Assembly (NCBI RefSeq): GCF_028826155.1
Contig: NZ_JAQGPN010000001.1
Span: 4,407,501 to 4,471,500 of the forward strand
Direction: 5' to 3'
Source: Mesorhizobium shangrilense
GTDB taxonomy: Bacteria > Pseudomonadota > Alphaproteobacteria > Rhizobiales > Rhizobiaceae
DNA: 64,000 nucleotides
Below, in pieces: positions 17,518 to 27,158 of the stretch. The notes beneath the pieces were generated by a model. It was given only the letters and a program-made list of their open reading frames with translations, searched no databases and was not told the origin of the DNA. The first letter of the stretch is position 1, and each line of letters opens with the position of its first letter. A program made the translations under genes and the position numbers.

Positions 17518-18357
17518 TTGCGCTTCCTATGTATCACCGTGTTGTGTCTCGCCGCCGTCCTTGCCGCCCTGCCGGCCAGATCGCAGTCTCCCGCCATCCC
17601 GATGTTCTGGGATGAAAAGGAGCGGATCGCCAAGCCTGACGTGTCCACGCTGGAGCGCCTGCGCTTTCTCACGACCACGGACTTCGCCCCGTTCAATTTC
17701 CTCGACGGCAGCGGTCGCCTATCGGGCTTCCACGTCGATCTCGCGCGAGCCATCTGCAAGGAACTGAAGATCATCGACCGCTGCCAGATCCAGGCACTGC
17801 CCTGGGCCGAACTCGAGACGGCTCTTGCCGACAGACAGGGCGAGGCGATCATCGCGGGCGTGGCGATCACCGCCGAGAGCCGCAGCAAGCACGCGTTCAC
17901 CAGACCCTATCTGAGCTTTCCTGCACGTTTCGTCGTCGCGAAGGGAAGCTCCCTTGCAGATCCCCTGCATGCGGCGTTGGCAGGCAAGCGCGTGGGGACA
18001 ATCGCCGGTTCGTCTCACGAACGCATGCTGCGGGCCTATTTCCCGGAAGCAAAGGCGGTCACCTACTCGCGCGCCGACTGGATGTTCGGCGACCTCAGGT
18101 CAAGCAAGGTGGACGCGGTTTTCGGCGACGGCATGCGCCTCGGCTTCTGGCTGGCGGAACCAACCGGCGCGGGCTGCTGCAAGTTTCTCGGCGGCCCCTA
18201 CCTCGCGCCGGAATTCCTGGGCCAGGGTCTGGCCATCGCGGTGCGGCCGGAAGACGCCGATCTCGCACGAGCCTTCGACTTCGCGCTGCGCGAAATCGGC
18301 GTCAAGGGGATCTTCGCCGAACTCTATCTGCGCTACTTCCCGGTCGGCTTCTTCTGA
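17518..18357 (+). CDS. ABC transporter-type solute-binding protein (SBP_bac_3)
   Basis: 279 residues with a Sec signal peptide (about 1-22, LCLAAVLAALPARSQS). It continues into a periplasmic type II binding fold of the amino-acid type (FLTTTDFAPFNFLDGSGRLS, GFHVDLARAICKELKI, VAGVAIT-like AGVAITAESR). No permease or ATPase is next to it, so it may serve a distant transporter or be a sensor. The start is TTG at 17518 with GGAG 8 nt upstream; no in-frame ATG occurs near the signal peptide. It converges with the TerB gene, 6 bp between stops. Confidence 0.8.
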   Translation: MRFLCITVLCLAAVLAALPARSQSPAIPMFWDEKERIAKPDVSTLERLRFLTTTDFAPFNFLDGSGRLSGFHVDLARAICKELKIIDRCQIQALPWAELETALADRQGEAIIAGVAITAESRSKHAFTRPYLSFPARFVVAKGSSLADPLHAALAGKRVGTIAGSSHERMLRAYFPEAKAVTYSRADWMFGDLRSSKVDAVFGDGMRLGFWLAEPTGAGCCKFLGGPYLAPEFLGQGLAIAVRPEDADLARAFDFALREIGVKGIFAELYLRYFPVGFF

Positions 18358-18363
18358 GTTGCA

Positions 18364-18777
18364 TCACGTGAGCATGCGGTGGCGCGCCTTGGCGGCGCGC
18401 TCGATCGCCGTACAGGTCAGGGGGTCGAGATCGAGGCTGCCCCGCAGCATCTGCAGGATGCGGACCTCTTCCATACGCATCTCCAGGTCGACCGCAGCCA
18501 CCTCGAATGCTGCCGCGTAGGCCGTATCGTGGAGACGCGAGGGGATGGCGCGGGTCGCATCCTTCAGGACAGCCTTCAAGCCGCCTTCCCGATGCAGAAG
18601 CTCCTGGCAGCGCTGCGCGACCTCCACCAGCTTGTCGCGGTCGAAATCGGTAAAGACGGGCCACGACTTGACGACCTCGCCGATGCGGGCCAGTTCGTCG
18701 TCCGTCATGTCGCGATCGGATGCCGAGGTGATGACCATCAGATAGATGATGGCGTCGTGAACTGTGGGTAGCGGCAC
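18364..18777 (-). CDS. TerB-family protein (tellurite-resistance TerB-like)
   Basis: 137 residues, all helical, of the TerB/DjlA-like superfamily: [20 protein letters not shown] carries the acidic metal-binding segment typical of TerB, followed by [15 protein letters not shown]. In Hyphomicrobiales this stand-alone protein occurs without other ter genes, and a role in tellurite resistance is not implied. The GTG at 18777 is preceded by a good GAGGAA Shine-Dalgarno. It is divergent from lysS by 150 bp. Confidence 0.78.
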   Translation of the reverse strand: MPLPTVHDAIIYLMVITSASDRDMTDDELARIGEVVKSWPVFTDFDRDKLVEVAQRCQELLHREGGLKAVLKDATRAIPSRLHDTAYAAAFEVAAVDLEMRMEEVRILQMLRGSLDLDPLTCTAIERAAKARHRMLT

Positions 18778-18927
18778 TTTGGTTCCTCAACTTCGATGCC
18801 CAGAAACTGTAGGAACGCGGCGGGTGTCGTTCAAGGAAATTCCCGGCCATCGTTGACGCATCCCCTTGGCGCGCATAGAGCAGGCCCCGTACCGCACAGA
18901 TGCCGGCCGTCCACCAGGAAAGTTGCA

Positions 18928-20580
18928 ATGCCTCGATCCAACCTGATCGATCAGTCACCCGATGTTCTCGCTGCTGCAGCGGAGAGCAAAGCCTGGCCGT
19001 TCGAGGAAGCGAAGAAGATCGTCAACCGGTACAAGGGCCGCGACTATCCCGAGACGGTGCTCTTCGAGACCGGCTACGGCCCCTCCGGCCTGCCGCATAT
19101 CGGCACCTTCGGCGAGGTGGCGCGCACGACCATGGTGCGACATGCGTTCCGCGTGCTGACGCAGGACAAGGTCAAGACCAAGCTCCTTTGCTTCTCCGAC
19201 GACATGGACGGCATGCGCAAGATCCCGGACAACGTGCCGGACCGTGCGTTTCTGGAGCCCCATCTGCAGAAGCCCCTGACGGCGGTTCCGAACCCCTTCG
19301 GCGGCGACTACGAGAGTTTCGGCCACCACAACAATGCGATGTTGCGGCGTTTCCTCGACACGTTCGGCTTCGATTACGAATTCGCGAGCGCCACGGAATA
19401 CTACAAGTCGGGCCGTTTCGACGACGTGCTGCTACGCGCCGCGGAACGCTACGACCAGATCATGAAGGTGATGCTGCCGACGCTCGGCGAGGAGCGGCAG
19501 GCGACCTACAGCCCCTTCCTGCCGATCTCGCCGAAGAGCGGGCGCGTGCTCTACGTGCCGATGAAGCATGTCGACGCCAAGGCCGGGACTATCACCTTCG
19601 ACGACGAGGACGGTGTGGAGACGACCCTGCCTGTCACCGGCGGCAAGGTGAAGATGCAGTGGAAGCCGGACTTCGGCATGCGCTGGGCCGCACTCGGCGT
19701 CGATTTCGAGATGTTCGGCAAGGATCACCAGACCAACGCGGCGATTTACGACCGGATTTGTGAGATCCTCGGCGGACGAGCGCCCGAGCATTTCGTCTAC
19801 GAACTGTTCCTCGACGAGAACGGCCAGAAGATCTCGAAGTCCAAGGGCAACGGCCTGACCATCGACGAGTGGCTGACCTACGCGCCGACCGAAAGCCTTG
19901 GCCTCTACATGTACCAGCGGCCACGCCAGGCGAAGAAGCTCTATTTCGACGTCATCCCGAAGGCGGTGGACGAGTACTATTCCTTCCTTTCCGCCTATCC
20001 CAGGCAGGCCTGGAAGGAGCGCCTCGGCAATCCCGTCTGGCACATGCACAACGGCAACCCGCCGGCCATCGAACTGCCGGTGAGCTTCGCACTCCTGCTC
20101 AACCTCGTCAGCGCCTCAAACGCACATGACCGTTCGGTGCTGTGGGGCTTCATTTCGCGCCACGCGCCCGGCGTCACCCCGGCGACGCATCCCGAACTCG
20201 ACAAGCTGACGGCCTACGCCATCCGCTACTTCGACGATTTCGTGAAGCCGACGAAGGTTTTTCGCGCGCCGGACGAGGTGGAACGCGAAGCGTTGTCGGC
20301 ACTGGGCGTTGCACTCGGCGCGTTGCCGGTCGAAGCGGACGGCGAGGCGATCCAGAACGCTGCTCTCAACGTCGCGCGCAGGATCGAGCGCTATCAGGAC
20401 CATTCCAAGCAGAGCCCGGAAGGCGGACCGGGCGTGTCGGTCGCCTTCTTCCAGATGATCTACCAGGTGCTGATCGGTCAGGAGCGCGGCCCGCGCTTCG
20501 GCTCGTTCGCTGCGCTCTACGGCGTCGAGAACACCCGCGCGCTCATCGAAAAGGCCCTGGCCGGAGAACTCGTAGTCTAA
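18928..20580 (+). CDS. lysS: Lysyl-tRNA synthetase, class I
   Basis: 550 residues of the class I (archaeal-type) LysRS. It charges tRNA-Lys with lysine. The HIGH motif appears as PHIGT (56-60) after GYGPSGL, and the KMSKS loop as KISKSKG (301-307). Most bacteria use the unrelated class II enzyme; class I is characteristic of alphaproteobacteria, spirochaetes and some others. The start at 18928 is preceded by AGGAA. The open frame reaches back to 18796, but those 44 codons are not family-like. It converges with the nuclease-fold gene. Confidence 0.95.
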   Translation: MPRSNLIDQSPDVLAAAAESKAWPFEEAKKIVNRYKGRDYPETVLFETGYGPSGLPHIGTFGEVARTTMVRHAFRVLTQDKVKTKLLCFSDDMDGMRKIPDNVPDRAFLEPHLQKPLTAVPNPFGGDYESFGHHNNAMLRRFLDTFGFDYEFASATEYYKSGRFDDVLLRAAERYDQIMKVMLPTLGEERQATYSPFLPISPKSGRVLYVPMKHVDAKAGTITFDDEDGVETTLPVTGGKVKMQWKPDFGMRWAALGVDFEMFGKDHQTNAAIYDRICEILGGRAPEHFVYELFLDENGQKISKSKGNGLTIDEWLTYAPTESLGLYMYQRPRQAKKLYFDVIPKAVDEYYSFLSAYPRQAWKERLGNPVWHMHNGNPPAIELPVSFALLLNLVSASNAHDRSVLWGFISRHAPGVTPATHPELDKLTAYAIRYFDDFVKPTKVFRAPDEVEREALSALGVALGALPVEADGEAIQNAALNVARRIERYQDHSKQSPEGGPGVSVAFFQMIYQVLIGQERGPRFGSFAALYGVENTRALIEKALAGELVV

Positions 20581-20663
20581 CCACAACATCCGCCTGACCG
20601 GCACCGCTCTGCGGTTTGCGGCCGCAAGACCGCGAGGCGGCGGCGCAGTGCGCCGGCAATGCC

Positions 20664-21572
20664 CTATTGCGGGCTTTCAGGCGCAGGCGGCGGAGGCGGG
20701 AACGGTCCGTCAACAACCGTCGCCGGCGCGGCCGTGACGTCCCCGCGTTCGTCCAGGATGGGTTGGTCGGGTCCCGGGTTGATTGAAGACAGCGGCAACG
20801 TTGGCCCGATCGTGACGGTGATGCGCTCCGGCGGCGGTCCGAACAGACCCTTCCTGTCGGCTTTGGCCGTTGCCGCCATTTCGGCGTATGGTCCGCCCGC
20901 TGTCGCCCTCGCCCAGCCGCTCGACGCCAGCCAGCTCGAGACATCGTCCCTGCCGACGTCGCATTCGGCCGTGATCAACTGCAGGTCGGGCGACGGCGGC
21001 ACGACGCAGCGCACGGCCCTGGCTCTCAGCCAGGCGCGAAAGGCCGTGCGCGCTTGCGCCCCGCACGCCCACGCGGCTCCTTCGAATGTGCACATTTCGT
21101 CGACGGGTGTCGGCTCGATGCCCGCCAGCGCGACCCGGTAGCCGTGAGCCTCCAGGACCCCCGCGGAGGCTGCGACCGGGTTGAACAGCCGCGTCGGCTT
21201 CCACTGGTCGGGCGGCGGCGCCTTGGCGCGTCCAGGCGGCAGCGCCTGCGACAGCTCGCTGAGGGGATCGCGCGGCGCGAGGCGCTCGAGGCCGCTCTCT
21301 TGGAGAGCCTCTTCGTTGTTCACAGTGGGGGAAGCCGTCGGCGGCGAAGCCTGCCCTGCCAGTTCGCCCGATCCATCCGACGCCGCCCCGGCAGAAGCAT
21401 CGTTCTCGGGGACCGCTTCTTCGGTATCGTCGAACATTCCTTCCGGAAGAGGCCCGATCTCATCGACCGTAACGCCCACGTTCCTGTCAACGATACTGCG
21501 ACCGCCGACCGCGACCAGGCCGCAGAGCGCCAGCACGCCGGCGACCGCCACCGCGGCGACGACCGGACGCAT
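20664..21572 (-). CDS. SNase-like (thermonuclease-fold) membrane-anchored protein
   Basis: About 302 residues. An N-terminal TM/signal anchor (VVAAVAVAGVLALCGLVAVG) precedes a low-complexity acidic linker. A staphylococcal-nuclease-like region follows (YRVALAGIEPTPVDEMC, WACGAQARTAFRAWLRARAV, VGRDDVSSWLASSGWARATA, PYAEMAATAKADRKGLFG), then a Pro-rich tail. The Cys pairs suggest an extracytoplasmic location. Classical SNase catalytic Arg/Glu residues are not obvious to me, so activity is uncertain. ATG at 21572 begins 1 nt after the S24 gene's stop, so the two are translationally coupled. Confidence 0.65.
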   Translation of the reverse strand: MRPVVAAVAVAGVLALCGLVAVGGRSIVDRNVGVTVDEIGPLPEGMFDDTEEAVPENDASAGAASDGSGELAGQASPPTASPTVNNEEALQESGLERLAPRDPLSELSQALPPGRAKAPPPDQWKPTRLFNPVAASAGVLEAHGYRVALAGIEPTPVDEMCTFEGAAWACGAQARTAFRAWLRARAVRCVVPPSPDLQLITAECDVGRDDVSSWLASSGWARATAGGPYAEMAATAKADRKGLFGPPPERITVTIGPTLPLSSINPGPDQPILDERGDVTAAPATVVDGPFPPPPPAPESPQ

Positions 21573-21573
21573 G

Positions 21574-22224
21574 CTACTGGCTCGCCCAGACGATGCGCGC
21601 CATCCACTCGACGTCGGACAGCGGAACGCGGCGCTCGGGATGCTCGGGATTGAGCGAGGCAAGGTCGACCGAAGTCTGGCCGCGCCGTTGCAGGATCTTG
21701 GCCATGACCTCGCCGGACTGCGTCTTCACCACGACGCGGTCGCCCTGTCGGACCGCAGCGTCCGGCTTCACGATCAGGATGTCCCCCTTGCGGTAGAGCG
21801 GCAGCATGGAGTCGCCTTGCACGCCGAGCGCAAAGGTCCCCTCGCCCGCGCTGTCAGGCAGTTCGACCAGTTCGAACCCGTCGCCCGGCTGAAAGCCGCC
21901 ATCCTCGAAATAGCCGCCGCCCCCCGCCTGCGCGAAGCCGATCATCGGGACGGTTGCGACCCGGCGCGGCAACGCCTTGGCCTCGGGCGCGGCTCCGCGC
22001 ACCAGTTCGACGAACTCGTCCAGGGTAGCGTTGGTCGCCTCGATGACCTTCGACAGGGACTCGGTTGACGGCCAGCGCGGACGTCCATCGGCCGACGTCC
22101 GCTTTGACTTGTTGAAGGCAGTCGAGTCGAGGCCCGCACGCCTGGCAAGACCGGACGGGGATAACGAATAGCGCGCGGCAAGAGCGTCGATCGCCGCCCA
22201 GACGCGCTCGTGCGAGAGCATCAT
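21574..22224 (-). CDS. XRE/S24 LexA-like repressor (phage repressor C type)
   Basis: 216 residues. An N-terminal HTH (YSLSPSGLARRAGLDSTAFN, about 19-38) is followed by a C-terminal S24 peptidase-like domain. The catalytic Ser is in GVQGDSMLPLYRKGD (S139) and the Lys in DRVVVKTQSGEV (K167). Such proteins self-cleave or act as stable repressors. In Hyphomicrobiales this gene is chromosomal and not part of a prophage; no phage genes are nearby. A 22-bp palindrome just upstream (22236-22257) is a likely operator. AAAGGAG precedes two consecutive ATGs, and either may be used. Confidence 0.85.
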   Translation of the reverse strand: MMLSHERVWAAIDALAARYSLSPSGLARRAGLDSTAFNKSKRTSADGRPRWPSTESLSKVIEATNATLDEFVELVRGAAPEAKALPRRVATVPMIGFAQAGGGGYFEDGGFQPGDGFELVELPDSAGEGTFALGVQGDSMLPLYRKGDILIVKPDAAVRQGDRVVVKTQSGEVMAKILQRRGQTSVDLASLNPEHPERRVPLSDVEWMARIVWASQ

Positions 22225-22235
22225 TGCTCTCCTTT

Positions 22236-22257
22236 CGACAGGAAAAAATGCCTGTCG
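22236..22257 (-). promoter_or_regulatory. Palindrome before the S24 repressor (likely operator)
   Basis: CGACAGG (22236-22242) and CCTGTCG (22251-22257) are separated by 8 nt, mostly A/T. The palindrome lies 12-33 bp upstream of the repressor's ATG, just before its Shine-Dalgarno. This spacing fits autorepression; it could also form a short RNA hairpin. Confidence 0.45.
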
Positions 22258-22333
22258 GTCTTAGCCCCCCGCCGCGCGCGTGTCCAGCCTGAATGGATGG
22301 CCCCCTGTCTCGAGGGCCATGGCAGGCGAGCGC

Positions 22334-24553
22334 TCAGGCCGCCTTCTTCGCCTCGCCCGTCTTGTAGGGATCGAAGCGCCCATAGAAGGTTTCGCCCGCA
22401 TCCGCCATCTGCTGGAGAAGCTTCGGCGCCTTGAACTGCGGGCCGTACTTCTTCTGCAATTCCTTGGCGCGCTTGACGAAGTTCTTCGCCCCGATGCCGT
22501 CGATGTAGGAGAGCGTGCCGCCGGTGAAGGGCGCAAAGCCGAAGGCGAGGATCGAGCCAACGTCTGCCTCGCGCGGATCCGTCACGATGCCCTCTTCCAT
22601 GACGCGGGCAGCTTCGATCGCGATGACGTACAGGAAGCGCTGCTTCAGTTCCTCGACGTCGATGCCGTCCGGGTCCTGCTGCTTGTAGAGGTCCTTGAGG
22701 CCCGGCCACAGCTTCTTCTTGGCCGGCTTCGGCGGGTAGTCATAAAAACCCTTGGCGTTCTTGCGTCCGAAGCGGCCGTGCTTGTCGACCAGATTGTTGA
22801 TCAGAGCGAACTGCTCCTTGTCCACGGCCTTCTCGCCGAGGTCGCGGATGGTCTGCTTCATGATCTTCTGGGCGAGATCGATCGCCGTCTCGTCGGTCAG
22901 GGCCAGCGGGCCGACCGGCATGCCGGCCATTTTTGCGGCATTCTCGATCATCGCGGGGGGCACGCCCTCGATCAGCATCTGGAAGGCTTCCGACATGTAG
23001 CGCAGCACGCAGCGGTTGACGTAGAAGCCGCGCGTGTCGTTGACGACGATCGGCGTCTTCTTGATCGCGCGGACATAGTCGATCGCGGTCGCCAGCGCCT
23101 TGTCGCCGGTCTTCTTGCCCATGATGATCTCGACCAGCATCATCTTGTCGACCGGCGAGAAGAAGTGGATGCCGACGAAATTCTTCGGCCGCTTCGAGTT
23201 CTGGGCGAGCGAGGTGATCGGAATGGTCGAGGTGTTGGAGGCGAAGACTGCCGCCGGCTTCAGCACCGCCTCGGCCTGTTCGGTCGCCCCCTTCTTCACT
23301 GCGGAATCCTCGAAGACGGCCTCCACGATGAGGTCGCAGCCGTCGAGCGCGGCATAGTCGGCGGTCGGCGTGATCAGGGACAGGAGCTTTTCCTTGTCCT
23401 CCGGCTTGGCACGGCCCTTCTTGATGGCATCGGAGACGAGCGTGTCCGAATGCGCCTTGCCCTTCTCGGCCAACTCCATGTCGCGGTCGAGCAGAACGAC
23501 CGGGATGCCCGCCTTGGCGGTGACATAGGCTATGCCGGCGCCCATGAAGCCCGCCCCAAGCACGCCGATCTTGGTGAATTTGGTGGCGGGGACCTCGGCC
23601 GGGCGGCGTGCGCCCTTGTTCAGTTCCTGCAGGGAGACGAAGAGCGAGCGGATCATCGCCGCCGCCTCCTTGGTCTGCAGGATTTCAGTGAAATAGCGCT
23701 GCTCGATGCGGAGCCCGGTGTCGATCGGCACCAGCAGGCCCTCATAGGCGCATTTCAGGATGGCGCTTGCAGCCGGATAATTGCCGAAGGTCTCGCGGCG
23801 CAGGATGGCGATCGCCGGCGGCCACAGATTGGCGCCGGCGGCGGAATAGACCGGACCACCCGGCAGCTTGAAGCCCTTCTCGTCCCATGGTGCGACAGGC
23901 TTGAGGCCGGCCTTGATCATGCCCTTGGCCGTCTCGATCAACTGATCGGGGGCGACAACCTGGTGGATCAGGTTCATCTGCTTCGCCTTCTGCGGCGACA
24001 GCGACTTTCCGGTCGTCAGCATCTCCAGCCCGGCCTGCGGGTCGGCGAGGCGCATGACGCGCTGGGTGCCGCCTGCCCCCGGGAAGATGCCGACCTTCAC
24101 TTCAGGCAGTGCCATCGTCACCTTCTCGCCGTCGGCCGCGACACGGCCATGGCAGGCGAGCGACATCTCGAAGGCGCCGCCCATGCAGGTGCCGTTGATG
24201 GCCGACACCCAGGGCTTGCCGCAGGTCTCGATCTTGCGGAACAGGCCGGTCATGAGCCCGACATTGTCGAACAGAAGCTTCGTCGCCGCCTCGGGGTCCT
24301 TCGCCTTCTTCTCCTGGAAGAGCGTGAGCATGCGCTTCAGCATGGTGAGGTCTGCGCCGCCGGAAAACGTGTCCTTGCCGGAGGTAATGACCGCGCCCTT
24401 GATGGCCGCGTCGACGACGACGGCGTCGGCGATCCGGTCGAGCTCCTCCATCACCTCCTCGGTGAAGACGTTCATCGAGCGGTCGGGCATGTCCCAGGTA
24501 ATCAGGGCAATCCCGTCGGTGTCGGTGGCCAGGGTGAAGTTGGTGTAGGTCAT
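22334..24553 (-). CDS. fadJ: Fatty acid oxidation multifunctional protein (enoyl-CoA hydratase / 3-hydroxyacyl-CoA dehydrogenase)
   Basis: 739 residues. The N-terminal crotonase domain has the oxyanion-hole segments SGGADLTML and INGTCMGGAFE. A 3-hydroxyacyl-CoA dehydrogenase domain starts near KIGVLGAGFMGAGIAYVTAK and includes NTSTIPITSLA and HFFSPVDKMMLVEI. It carries out the hydration and NAD-dependent oxidation steps of beta-oxidation and partners the thiolase encoded upstream. FadB versus FadJ is not decidable here; the symbol is given for the family. GGAG precedes the ATG at 24553. A mosaic palindromic repeat fills the 173-bp gap to the thiolase gene. Confidence 0.92.
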   Translation of the reverse strand: MTYTNFTLATDTDGIALITWDMPDRSMNVFTEEVMEELDRIADAVVVDAAIKGAVITSGKDTFSGGADLTMLKRMLTLFQEKKAKDPEAATKLLFDNVGLMTGLFRKIETCGKPWVSAINGTCMGGAFEMSLACHGRVAADGEKVTMALPEVKVGIFPGAGGTQRVMRLADPQAGLEMLTTGKSLSPQKAKQMNLIHQVVAPDQLIETAKGMIKAGLKPVAPWDEKGFKLPGGPVYSAAGANLWPPAIAILRRETFGNYPAASAILKCAYEGLLVPIDTGLRIEQRYFTEILQTKEAAAMIRSLFVSLQELNKGARRPAEVPATKFTKIGVLGAGFMGAGIAYVTAKAGIPVVLLDRDMELAEKGKAHSDTLVSDAIKKGRAKPEDKEKLLSLITPTADYAALDGCDLIVEAVFEDSAVKKGATEQAEAVLKPAAVFASNTSTIPITSLAQNSKRPKNFVGIHFFSPVDKMMLVEIIMGKKTGDKALATAIDYVRAIKKTPIVVNDTRGFYVNRCVLRYMSEAFQMLIEGVPPAMIENAAKMAGMPVGPLALTDETAIDLAQKIMKQTIRDLGEKAVDKEQFALINNLVDKHGRFGRKNAKGFYDYPPKPAKKKLWPGLKDLYKQQDPDGIDVEELKQRFLYVIAIEAARVMEEGIVTDPREADVGSILAFGFAPFTGGTLSYIDGIGAKNFVKRAKELQKKYGPQFKAPKLLQQMADAGETFYGRFDPYKTGEAKKAA

Positions 24554-24571
24554 TGGAGCTCCTCGGCGGCG

Positions 24572-24718
24572 CTCCCTCCCCCTTGAGGGGAGGGTGACCC
24601 GCGAAGCGGGTCGGGTGGGATCGTTTCAATTGTCTCGACTTGAAGGTGGCGCCGCGTTCGACGTTCAGGCGACCCCACCCGGCCGCTGCGCGGCCACCCT
24701 CCCCTCAAGGGGGAGGGA
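24572..24718. repeat. Pair of inverted REP-like palindromic units
   Basis: Two related units face each other. The left unit (24572-24619) starts CTCCCTCCCCCTTGAGGGGA and contains the small hairpin ACCCGC-GAA-GCGGGT. The right unit (about 24674-24718) is its inverted copy with a different but still self-pairing hairpin, GGCCGC-TGC-GCGGCC. The outer arms are nearly identical, while the inner stem has compensatory changes. This is the behaviour of bacterial interspersed mosaic/REP elements. It lies between two operon genes and can fold into a large mRNA hairpin. Confidence 0.7.
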
Positions 24719-24726
24719 TATTCGCG

Positions 24727-25935
<1,209 letters not shown>

Positions 25936-25964
25936 CGTGGTCTCCTTGATAGCTCGGTCGCCGC

Positions 25965-27134
25965 CTAGAGGCCGCGCGCGATCAGCAACTTCATGATCTC
26001 GTTGGTGCCGCCGTAGATGCGCTGGACGCGGGCGTCGCGGTACATGCGGGCAATCGGGTATTCGTTCATGTAGCCGTAGCCACCGAAGAGCTGCAGGCAT
26101 TCGTCGACCACCTTGCCCTGCAAATCGGACAGCCAGTATTTGGCCATCGAGGCGGTGGCGGGATCGAGGCCGCCGTCGATGTGACGCTGCACGCAGTCAT
26201 TGTAGAAAACGCGCCCAATCGTCGCCTCGGTCTTGAGTTCGGCCAGCTTGAACTGGGTGTTCTGGAAGTCGATCAAGGGCCGGCCGAACGCCTTGCGTTC
26301 CTTGACGTAGTCGATGGTGACGGCGAGCGCCCGCTCGATCATGCCGATCGACTGGGTGCCGATCAGAAGCCGTTCCTGCGGCAGCTGCTGCATGAGCTGG
26401 ACGAAGCCCTGCCCTTCCTGCGAACCGAGGAGGTTGGCGGTCGGCACGCGGACGTCGTTGAAGAACAGTTCCGACGTGTCGTTCGCCTTGAGGCCGATCT
26501 TGTCGAGGTTGCGGCCGCGCTGAAAGCCATCGACCTCGTCCGTCTCGACCACGATCAGAGAGGTGCCCTTGGCGCCTTCCGACGGGTCCGTCTTGGTGAC
26601 GACGATGATGAGGTTTGCAAGCTGGCCGTTGGTGATGAAGGTTTTCGAACCGTTGATCCGGTACTGGTTGCCGTCCTTGTCGGCACGTGTCTTAACGCCC
26701 TGCAGGTCGGAGCCCGCGCCGGGCTCGGTCATGGCGATGGCGCCGATCAGCTCGCCCGTCGCCAGCTTCGGCAGCCACTTCCGTTTCTGCTCCTCCGAGC
26801 CGTAGTGGAGGATGTAAGGGGCCACGATAGCGCTGTGAAGCGCGATGCCGAAGCCGTCGGTGCCGACATGGCCGAGCGCCTCGATGATGGCGCTCTCATG
26901 CGCGAAGCTGCCGCCCGAGCCGCCGTACTGCTCCGGCATGGAGGCGCAAAGCAACCCCGCCGCGCCGGCCTTCAGCCAGCTTTCGCGGTCGACCATCTCG
27001 TTCTTCTCGAATTCCTCGTAGCGGGGCGCGATCTCGGCCTCGAGGAATTTCGTGGCCATGTCGTAGAGCATGGACACGTCTTCGCCGGCCCAGGCGGGCT
27101 TGGGCAGGCCCAGAACTTCTGCGGGATTGGTCAT
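25965..27134 (-). CDS. Acyl-CoA dehydrogenase
   Basis: 389 residues, the usual size of medium/short-chain acyl-CoA dehydrogenases. Signature segments are IGAIAMTEPGAGSDLQG, ING-SKTFITNG, ERKAFGRPLIDFQ and, at the C-terminus, YGGTNEIMKLLIAR. The E in the R-I-Y-G-G-T-N-E-I-M segment is near the usual catalytic or FAD region. It is an FAD enzyme introducing the 2,3-double bond, with electrons passing to ETF. A strong GGAGGA Shine-Dalgarno precedes ATG 27134. Second gene of the beta-oxidation operon, 24 bp after the first. Confidence 0.92.
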   Translation of the reverse strand: MTNPAEVLGLPKPAWAGEDVSMLYDMATKFLEAEIAPRYEEFEKNEMVDRESWLKAGAAGLLCASMPEQYGGSGGSFAHESAIIEALGHVGTDGFGIALHSAIVAPYILHYGSEEQKRKWLPKLATGELIGAIAMTEPGAGSDLQGVKTRADKDGNQYRINGSKTFITNGQLANLIIVVTKTDPSEGAKGTSLIVVETDEVDGFQRGRNLDKIGLKANDTSELFFNDVRVPTANLLGSQEGQGFVQLMQQLPQERLLIGTQSIGMIERALAVTIDYVKERKAFGRPLIDFQNTQFKLAELKTEATIGRVFYNDCVQRHIDGGLDPATASMAKYWLSDLQGKVVDECLQLFGGYGYMNEYPIARMYRDARVQRIYGGTNEIMKLLIARGL

Positions 27135-27158
27135 GCGGGCTCCTCCAACCCTGGCAAC

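Noticed and set aside
22280..24586. Very long open frame on the plus strand opposite the fatty-acid oxidation gene
   Set aside because: It mirrors the GC-rich codon use of the real minus-strand gene and has no recognisable domain. The minus-strand product has full catalytic motifs.
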